NCBI GenBank assembly: GCA_964017185.1
Contig: OZ024871.1
Span: 65,104,866 to 65,168,865, forward strand
Direction of reading: 5' to 3'
DNA from: Rugalucina vietnamica
Taxonomy: Eukaryota; Mollusca; Bivalvia; Lucinida; Lucinidae
DNA: 64,000 nucleotides
Below the pieces are notes generated by a model. That model made no database searches and was not told the DNA's origin. It saw nothing but the letters and a program-made list of their open reading frames with translations. Within the stretch, counting starts at the first letter, position 1. Each line of letters begins with the position of its first letter. A program made the translations under genes and the position numbers. Of this stretch, positions 56,401-64,000 are shown one piece after another.

Positions 56401-57475
56401 GAAAATCAAATTATTCTTATATGAGACTTTAGGGTCATACATGTAGTATCTTATCATTGCATTCATCAGCATCCTGGGCTTGTTAACAGCTATGGTACAA
56501 CTGATTTTGTATGTACATACCTATATTTTCCAAGATTTTTCTATGATTTTGTAGGTACAACCCTTACTCAAGAATCATGTTAATGGTTGCCATGGAAACC
56601 ATGCATTTTTTCATAGTGCAAAAGAGTTAATCTTTGAGGACAAAACTGTTTTGCATTTCTGGTGATCTAATAAGCGATATTGCACGCATGAAAAATTGTC
56701 CTGTGAGTGATGCAAGGAAGGTCAAATTAGCTCCCGAGGTCTATGTTCAAATTATGAACAAATTATGTTCATGGGTTTTTTAAACTTCTGACCAATAATG
56801 TTTGTTAAACTCAGTTAAACACATAACATGATATTTAAAGTTTATGTTTTACATCTGCAAAAAGCAAATGATGCCACTTTTGTTTTCATTTGAGTCAGAA
56901 AAAGGCTGCTAAGGGGCATTTAAAACAGATAAGAAGGGCCTGAGAAACAATTTATTTATTTTATTTGGCCTTAGATTTTTCTTCACAAATACTCACTTTA
57001 TGGTTATCTACTCATTTCAAATACAAGCCAGTGCGATAAAAAGATCAGTTGTCCAAAAGACGAACATGAAAAATTTGTATAGGTGGGTGGGGTAAATCAG
57101 TGCTTATTTAACATAAATATCGCCTGTTTGAATTGTAGTTTTAGGATTATGTTGAACCATACTCTGGAAGATTATAATTTCCTATCTAAATACTATATAG
57201 TTAGCTGAAAATGCCTTCTACAGTACTGTTAAGAGCCAATTACCATGTCAACAGTAGTTTCACAATGGGAAAAATCATCCGAAACCAAAACATTGAAAAA
57301 AATCAAATTACATATCCTCCGATTTTGTCCTACTTTTAGTATGTTTAATATATAGGTCTAAGGTACCTAAAAATGTAAAAATGATTTGTGTTGCAATTTG
57401 TGTTGGGTCCTCCTACAATATGACTGGGCTAGATTATTCAGGATTACTATCAAGATTACAGAAAAATAATTACAA
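53465..57475. repeat. Giant diverged palindrome (~2-kb arms)
   Basis: Colinear reverse-complement matches were found along both arms: CACAAATTGCAACACAAAT at 53518 with 57390; TACCCCACCCAC near 53828 with GGTGGGTGGGGTAAA near 57083; CATTAACATGATTCTTGAG near 54206 with 56570; the CAACATGATGCTGAAATGG region near 55146 with 56275; TATGAATATCAACAAAACCT near 55230 with 56190; GAGAGAGCTATA near 55340 with 55890. The centre is near 55640. Arms differ by many substitutions and small gaps, so the palindrome is old. A hammerhead element (about 56010-56150) interrupts the right arm only. Confidence 0.85.
56054..56099 (+). ncRNA. Type I hammerhead ribozyme, second copy
   Basis: Helix I GGGTCA (56054-56059) pairs with TGGCCC (56094-56099). 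Core CTGACGA at 56060-56066 fits CUGANGA. Helix II GGT/ACC with a five-base loop, closed by an A-C mismatch. GAAA at 56080-56083. Helix III ATTG-TA-CAAT (56083-56092), fully paired, then A at 56093 as the cleavage residue. Helix III differs from the copy at 24095 in every pair yet is still paired, which is compensatory change. The left palindrome arm lacks it, so it inserted later. Confidence 0.8.
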
Positions 57476-57794
57476 TATAAATGTCTTCAGAAAATCTGCC
57501 TAAAACAAGTTTATTGTTGAATAAAAATGTTTGTATTGATGCTGCTTCACACTAAGAATGAATGAAATAAAAATTAAAACTGAGATTTATTTATTTATTA
57601 TTTTTATTTCTTTACCACCAGAGACTGGTGAGCGGTTTGATCATTATTACTATGCAGTAGGTTTGAACAGGATATATACTTTTTTATTCTAGAATGTATA
57701 TCCTTTGAGGGGGTCTATGGTGAAACTATGTTTCATTGAGATTTAGGATAACTACACCATGTATCGATTCATTGCTAGTGTCAAAATTATAGAA

Positions 57795-58440
57795 AACCAG
57801 AGGACCAATGGTCCTGTAAACGCTCACCTGAGATCTGCTTCATATACCAATAAACATATTTGAATATTATGGATTTAACCCCAGTGCAGGGGCAGATGAA
57901 GCCCTTGGGCCATTTTCTTTTTTCAGAATAATCAATATTCTGTCCATTTGCCAATTTCCTGCTGATTTTCACCTTCAAATAACATTTTAAAAGCAGATGA
58001 GCCCCTGGGGTCCATTTTTTTTTTCAGAATCATTAAATTTCAGTCCTACGGCCCATTTCCTGCAAGACTTTCACTTAAAATGACATTTTAAAAGTTTTCC
58101 CCATTCAAATGCATTGACGACCTATGTTGACCTTGCCATAAAATAGGTCAAGGTCACCACAGGGTTTTATATATACATTGTAGTACTTGAGTCATCCATA
58201 CATCATGCAATGTTTCGTTGAAATCGGTTCACCAGTTCTGGAGAAGAAGATATTTTAAGGTTTTTACCATATATGGGCATGGCAGCCATCTTGGTCATGT
58301 GACCTGGAGTATTTATATACACATTGGTTCCCACTTCCTATAGATGCTTCATATAAAATTTGGCTTTGATTGGCCAAGTGGTTTCAGAGAAAAAAATCTT
58401 TGAAAAGTGTGTATGGATGACAGACCAGCCAAGGTCAAGA
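57795..58440 (+). mobile_element. CTCACCTGAG-ended interspersed repeat, copy B (partial)
   Basis: Starts AACCAGAGGACCAATGGTCC and ACGCTCACCTGAG, then about one and a half monomers with GACCTTGCC, CATCTTGGTCATGTGACC and TTGATTGGCCAAG. Its hairpin tail is missing; it runs into the unrelated tandem repeat that follows. Confidence 0.7.
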
Positions 58441-58499
58441 GATGACCTTGACCTAAATTAATCATATACCTTCATCTAATCCATTAGTTGTTTGCATCT

Positions 58500-59290
58500 A
58501 CCACTTTTCAGATCTCAGGCTGTAATAGTTTTCAAAAAAATAGCTAATTTCCACCTTTCCCATTACTGGTATAAGTCTATGGAAACTTAAAGTTACAATA
58601 GCAACCAGAGTTCTTATCCGACTGGAATAAAAAACACAAATTATGTAGAGGCTAGTGTCAGGAACATGTATACAAAGTACAGGATTCATCCACTTGACAG
58701 TTTTTGAGGAGAAGATTTTTGAATGTTTTTTTTTTTTTTTTTTTTCAAAATTTTGCCCTTTATGGGGCCCCAGCAACGAATCAAAATAAAGGATTAGGAC
58801 AAAACTCGCAAGAAACGTCAAACACTACTCAATAAACATTTCTGCAAAAACAAAATTCAAATGTCTGCAATTTTAGCGGAAAAATAGCCTATTTCCACTT
58901 TTGCCATTTTAAGTCTATGGAAACTTTAAGTTGCCATAGCAACCAGAGTTCTTATCCGCCTGGAATAAAAAACACAAATTATGTAGAGGCCACTGTCAGG
59001 AACATGTATACAAAGTATAGGCTTGATCCCCTTGACAGTTTCTGAGAAGAAGATTTTTGAATGCTTTTCGAAATTTTGCCCTATATGGGGCCCCTGCAAC
59101 CAATCAAAATGAAGGATTAGGACAAAAGTCACATGAAACGTAGAGGACTACTCAATAAACATTTCTGCAAAAACAAAATTCAAATATCTCCAACAAGACA
59201 GCAAAAACTGGCAATTTTCACTTTTTTCCATTATAAGTCTATGGGAAGCATAAGTTGCCATAGCGACCAGAGTCCTTATCCGATCAAAAC
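58500..59290. repeat. ~330-bp tandem repeat, two and a half copies
   Basis: AAGTCTATGG, then ATAGCAACCAGAG and TTATCCG recur at about 58570, 58911 and 59234, with AACATGTATACAAAGTA, TTTTGCCCT and CAATAAACATTTCTGC between. The last copy is truncated by copy C of the CTCACCTGAG-ended repeat. Confidence 0.8.
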
Positions 59291-59291
59291 A

Positions 59292-60991
59292 AACCAGAGG
59301 ACCAATGGTCCTGTAAACGCTCACCTGAGACATGAGATATATACCAATAAACTTGTTTGACCAGAATGGTAATATACATGTATATAACCCCAGGGCAGGG
59401 TCCGAGCAACCTCTGGAGTCAATTTCTTTTTTAAATCATAAAGATTCAGTCCATTTGCCAATTATATTATTACTACAAGTTTTGCCCTTCAAATGACATT
59501 GTAACAATTTTGCCCATTCAAATGTGTGGGCAACCTAAGTTGACCTTGCCGTAAAAAAAGGTCAAGGTCATCCCAGGGTCATGATTTATACAAACTTTGT
59601 AGAGTGCCATTGCCTGATGCTTCATGCCAAGTTTCAAAATCATAGGCCTTCTGGTTCTGGAGAAGAAGATTTTTAAAGGTTTTTGCTATTTATAGCCATG
59701 GCGGCCATCTTGGTCATGTGACCTTGACCATTTATACAAACTTTCATTCACTCTTCCTAAGAATACTCCACATAAAGTTTGGCTTTGATTGGCCAAGCAG
59801 TTTCAGAGAAAAAGATGTTTGAATATTATGGTCATACACATGTATATAGCCCCGGGGCAGGGGCAGACAACCCTCTGGGCCCAAAATATTTTCATAATCA
59901 TAAATCTTCTGTCCATTTGCTCATTCCTAGCAAGTTATTTGCCATTAAATGACATTTTCCTATTTTTTCCCATTCAAATACATGGGCGGCCTAAGTTGAC
60001 CTTGCTGTAAAAAAAGGTCAAGGTCATCCCAGGGTCATGATTTATACAAACTTTGTAGAGCTCCATTGCCTGATGCTTCATGCCAAGTTTAAAAATCATA
60101 GGCCTTCTGGTTCTGAAGAAGAAGATTTTTAAAGGTTTTTGCTATTTATAGCCATGGCGGCCATCTTGGTCATGTGACCTTGGCTATTTATATAAACTTT
60201 CATTCACTCTTCCTAAGAATGCTCCACATAAAGTTTGGCTTTGATTGGCCAAGCGGTTTCAGAGAAGAAGATGTTTGAATACTATGGTCATACACATGTA
60301 TATAGCCCCGGGGCAGGGGCAAACAACCCTCTAGGCCCAAAATATTTTCAAAAACATGAATATTCTGTCCATTTGCTCATTCCTAGCAAGTTTTTTGCCA
60401 TTAAATGACATTTTCCTATTTTTTCCCATTCAAATGCATGGGCGGCTAAGTTGACCTTGCCGTAAAAAAGGTCAAGGTCATCCCAGGGTCATGATTTATA
60501 CAAACTTTGTAGAGCTCCATTGCCTGATGCTTCATGCCAAGTTTCAAAATCATAGGCCTTCTGGTTCTGGAGAAGAAGATTTTTAAAGGTTTTTGCTATT
60601 TATAGCCATGGTGGCCATCTTGGTCATGTGACCTTGACCATTTATATAAACTTTCGTTCCCCCTTCCTAAGGATGCTCTATATGAAGTTTGGCTTTGATT
60701 GGCCCAGCGGTTTCAGAGAAGAAGATCTTTGAAATTGTGGACGGACGTCGGACGACGGACGCCGGAGCATGGGTATACTATAAGCTCACCTGTGAGCTAA
60801 AAACACAATTATTCTTTCCCCCTACCTGTAGATGGTGTATGTGTAATATGAGAACAATCGACCCAGCAGTTTCAGAGAAGAAGATCTTTGAAATTGTGGA
60901 CGACGGACGACGGACGGAAGGACGACAGATGGACGACGGAGCATGGGTATATTATAAGCTCACCTATGAGCCTTCGGCTCAGGTGAGCTAA
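59292..60991 (+). mobile_element. CTCACCTGAG-ended interspersed repeat, copy C
   Basis: Starts AACCAGAGGACCAATGGTCC and carries about three ~430-bp monomers. The tail has GACGGACG words, GGAGCATGGGTATA, TAAGCTCACCT, then a hairpin GAGCCTTCGGCTC and AGGTGAGCTAA. A second, shorter tail ending GTGAGCTAA lies at about 60780-60800, so it may be a composite. Monomers resemble each other more closely than those of copy B. Confidence 0.75.
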
Positions 60992-61340
60992 AAATAAAGA
61001 TGTAATAGAGAATTGAGTGATCCAAATCAAAGTGCCCCTTCATTATTTAATTTAAATTTCTGTGTAATGGTCAGGGCAGCTATACCTGTTAGGTTTCTGT
61101 TATACCAGATGAAGTGTCTGGATCCTGTTCAACAACAGAAAAAAATAAATAAGATACAACAATAACAACAAAAATTGCAATCATTAATCATAAAAACAAA
61201 TCTGATTACTTTTCACATTAATCATAATTTAATCAATTACTCTTGAAAAATGGATAATCATAATCATAATTTAATCATACAGACAGCAGAGTAATTGTAA
61301 TTTAATCATTACTGATACCCCAGTAATCGCCCCATGTCTG

Positions 61341-62690
61341 GGAAATACTTTAAGCTCAAATGGAGTGTCTTATGGTTCAGATCAGCTAAAAAGTATGTTG
61401 TTATGTCAGGTAAACTAAACTGATGGACTCCTGGATAACCTGCCCCAGAGCATGGGTAATAAATAAGCTCAAGGTGAGAGTCTTATGGTTCAGGTGAGCT
61501 AAAAAGTATGTTGATGGACTTATGCATAACCTGCCCCAGAGCATGGGTAATATGCTCAACTAGAGAGTCTTATGGTTCATGTGAACTAAAAAGTACAATG
61601 TATGTTGATGGACTTATGCATAACCTGCCCCAGAGCATGGGTTATATGCTCAACTAGAGAGTCTTATGGTTCATGTGAACTAAAAAGTACAATGTATGTT
61701 GATGGACTTACATAACCTGCCCCAGAGCATGGGTAATACCATATGCTCATCTGGAGAGTCTTATGGTTCATGTGAACTAAAAAGTACAATGTATGTTGAT
61801 GGACTTACATAACCTGCCCCAGAGCATGGGTTATATGCTCAACTGGAGAGTCTTATGGTTCATGTGAACTAAAATGTACAATGTATGTTGATGGACTTAT
61901 GCATAACCTGCCCCAGAGCATGGGTTATATGCTCAACTAGAGAGTCTTATGGTTCATGTGAACTAAAAAGTACAATGTATGTTGATGGACTTACTTAACC
62001 TGCCCCAGAGCATGGGTAATACCATATGCTCAACTGGAGAGTCTTATGGTTCATGTGAACTAAAAAGTACAATGTATGTTGATGGACTTACATAACCTGC
62101 CCCAGAGCATGGGTTATATGCTCAACTGGAGAGTCTTATGGTTCATGTGAACTAAAATGTACAATGTATGTTGATGGACTTATGCATAACCTGCCCCAGA
62201 GCATGGGTTATATGCTCAACTAGAGAGTCTTATGGTTCATGTGAACTAAAAAGTACAATGTATGTTGATGGACTTACATAACCTGCCCCAGAGCATGGGT
62301 TATATGCTCAACTGGAGAGTCTTATGGTTCATGTGAACTAAAATGTACAATGTATGTTGATGGACTTATGCATAACCTGCCCCAGAGCATGGGTTATATG
62401 CTCAACTAGAGAGTCTTATGGTTCATGTGAACTAAAAAGTACAATGTATGTTGATGGACTTACATAACCTGCCCAAGAGCATGGGTTATATGCTCAACTG
62501 GAGAGTCTTATGGTTCATGTGAACTAAAAAGTACAATGTATGTTGATGGACTTACATAACCTGCCCAAGAGCATGGGTAATACCATATGCTCAACTGGAG
62601 AGTCTTATGGTTCAGATGAGCTAAAACGTATGCTGTTATGTCAGGTAAACTAAAATGATGGACTTATGGACAACCTACATCAGAGCATGT
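61341..62690 (+). repeat. ~94-bp satellite array with higher-order structure
   Basis: About 13 monomers, each with GATGGACTTA, AACCTGCCCCAGAGCATGGG, GAGAGTCTTATGGTTCATGT and GAACTAAAA. Three monomer types differ at fixed places: a (TTATGCATAACC, AACTAGAGAG), b (GGGTAATACCATATGCTC) and c (AACTGGAGAG with AAAATGTAC). From about 61608 the order is a-b-c, a-b-c, a-c, a-c-like, b, so the array grew by multi-monomer steps. Edge monomers are most diverged. Confidence 0.9.
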
Positions 62691-63008
62691 CCTCACTTGG
62701 CTATGTTATTTAAACGGTGGATAACAGAATACCTGTACTGAAATGGTTAATTATTTTATTTCTATTTTCCATTTATCACAATCAACTTTGCCAAACTGAT
62801 TCTGTTCACGGCCTAGTTACTTCATGTTTACCCACACACGACAATAGGGAGTAAATACCTGCCTTGGAACAACTTACAACAGATCACTCTATACATGTGA
62901 CATTCAATAATCTGTGGGAAGCTGTTCCCAGACAGGTATGTACATCCAATTTAGCTATATATTGATTTTATCTGCATTGGTTGTTCTTAGTCTTGCTGTA
63001 AACCAAAT

Positions 63009-63214
63009 GTCAACACGCCCATGTATTATATAGATTTTTCTGAAGTTGCAAAAATTGAAAAATTTCTGCAGAAAATTTTGGATATTTTTCTTATTTTTGC
63101 TCAAAACATAGATTGTGGGTACCCACAATGTTTTGGAGCAAAAATAATAAAAATAGGTATACCCCTTCATACCCCAGTTTTACTATATAAAAGTGGGGTT
63201 TAACGGGGTATTCA
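63009..63214 (+). mobile_element. Palindromic MITE family 1, copy with collapsed centre
   Basis: CAACACGCCCATGTATTATA, TTTTTCTTATTTTTGCTC and GTGGGGTTTAACGGGGTA match the family. The central hairpin is reduced to GATTGTGGGTACCCACAAT, as if the hairpin tip had been deleted. Confidence 0.8.
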
Positions 63215-63322
63215 ATACATTATAATGTTATCCTGATGAAGTTTATTATGTATGAAGTATGAGCTTCCTCAGTCCGTCAATCCAAATTCAAGAAACAGAT
63301 GCTTTTGTTATGCATGAAGTAT

Positions 63323-63523
63323 CACACCGTATTAGCGGCAATCTCCAACCATTTTGATAAACAAAAAGATTTCTGGATTGCCATAAAAAGGTGTTTCGGA
63401 TTGCCAAAATGATGATGTAGAACGTAAATTGAATGTTCTCGATTGCCAACATGTGCTTTTTGGCAATCAGGATCGCAGTTTTGTAAAAAATCACACGTTC
63501 CACATTGCCGCTAATTCAGTGTG
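63323..63523. mobile_element. Short MITE (201 bp) with 5-bp target duplication
   Basis: Ends CACACCGTATTAGCGGCAAT and ATTGCCGCTAATTCAGTGTG are imperfect inverted repeats; AGTAT flanks both sides. The word GATTGCCA, on either strand, recurs about five times inside. No coding capacity. Confidence 0.75.
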
Positions 63524-64000
63524 AGTATGATCTTTATCTGTCAGCTGTCTTTTCGTATCTTTAATGTACACCAATATAAACCAAATTTCAATGATCCTAT
63601 GAGTTTATTATGTATCAAGTATTATCTTCGTTAGTCTTGCGTCTTAAAAGCTTTTCCTCAACTGTAACTGGTTTCTTCATTTTCTTGCCACCATCTGCAA
63701 TAGAAAATGAGAGACTAAACATGAATTTCCATTTATACATTATGAAAACATACCTATCATAGAGTCATTTTGTAGCTGTGAAAAATTGATGAAAAAAAAT
63801 CAGTTGAAAAAAAGTTGTTGTTTTTCTGTTGGTTTGCTTTGGATCATGCTGGTCTGTGGGTCCAAGCAGTTTTGATAAAAGTTGTGAAAAGTGTGCAATG
63901 GTATAACTTAAAATAAGTAAGTAAAACACTTACAATGAGTGAGGGTAGGAGGTGCGTGGGGCTGTGGATACATCCTCAATAATCTGTTGATTTGTTTTGG
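63524..64000. other. No recognised feature
   Basis: AT-rich sequence to the window end without recognised gene or repeat. Confidence 0.5.

Larger units (their letters stand above)
53335..61340. mobile_element. Large non-autonomous hAT-type element (8.0 kb) with internal palindrome
   Basis: Ends are CAGACATGGG and CCCATGTCTG, exact 10-bp inverted repeats beginning CAG, as in hAT elements. The 8 bases outside are AGTAATAC and GGAAATAC; each differs by one base from GGTAATAC, which intact satellite monomers carry at that position, so an 8-bp target duplication is supported. Both subterminal regions are crowded with AATCAT/ATGATT words, typical of transposase-binding arrays. No transposase frame was found. 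The interior holds a giant palindrome (53465-57475) and later insertions (57795-60991). Confidence 0.75.

Noticed and set aside
61341-62690. Satellite array considered as a CRISPR-like repeat array
   Set aside because: The whole ~94-bp unit repeats without unique spacers, and the genome is animal.

Overview
The window is animal genomic DNA: AT-rich, with GT-AG introns, long introns packed with repeats, and nested transposons. The repeat families (palindromic MITEs, a CTCACCTGAG-ended interspersed repeat, hammerhead-bearing retroelements) and gene content suggest a lophotrochozoan, most likely a bivalve mollusc. This is inference; no species can be named from the sequence alone.

Positions 1-14.3 kb hold a small sugar-acid/amino-acid type metabolic cluster. 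Two tandem plus-strand copies of a zinc medium-chain dehydrogenase (L-threonine 3-dehydrogenase/sorbitol dehydrogenase type) have identical exon sizes (151, 97 and 203 nt for the comparable complete exons). Between them, on the minus strand, lies an intronless enolase-superfamily gene that reads as an L-rhamnonate dehydratase. The first dehydrogenase is cut by the window start, and its fourth shared exon is split by about 3.3 kb of repeats. The second is complete (five coding exons, 356 aa). Bacteria often pair an enolase-superfamily aldonate dehydratase with a zinc dehydrogenase, so the cluster may be a catabolic module; the dehydratase may have come by horizontal transfer.

Positions 14.3-22.9 kb are gene-free and carry palindromic repeats and microsatellites. 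Positions 22,902-37,924 hold a five-exon gene for a secreted BMP-type TGF-beta ligand of 470 aa with all seven knot cysteines. Its introns hold a well-formed hammerhead ribozyme, several foldback elements, a cluster of TGACG motifs and a 5-bp microsatellite of about 200 bp.

Positions 38-64 kb are essentially repeats. A near-intact, young Ty3/gypsy-class LTR element of Gmr1-like domain order (45,111-52,017) has heat-shock-element arrays in its LTRs. It and a CTCACCTGAG-ended repeat are both inserted in one palindromic MITE, which itself sits in an older repeat with a 15-bp target duplication. Further right is an 8-kb hAT-type element (53,335-61,340, 10-bp terminal inverted repeats, 8-bp target duplication). 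It contains a roughly 4-kb diverged palindrome, and a second hammerhead ribozyme lies in one arm. It is inserted in a ~94-bp satellite with higher-order structure (61,341-62,690), whose monomer resembles the tail of the CTCACCTGAG-ended repeat.

The observations most worth a second look are the dehydratase/dehydrogenase cluster, the hammerhead ribozymes, the heat-shock-element LTR, and the giant palindrome.
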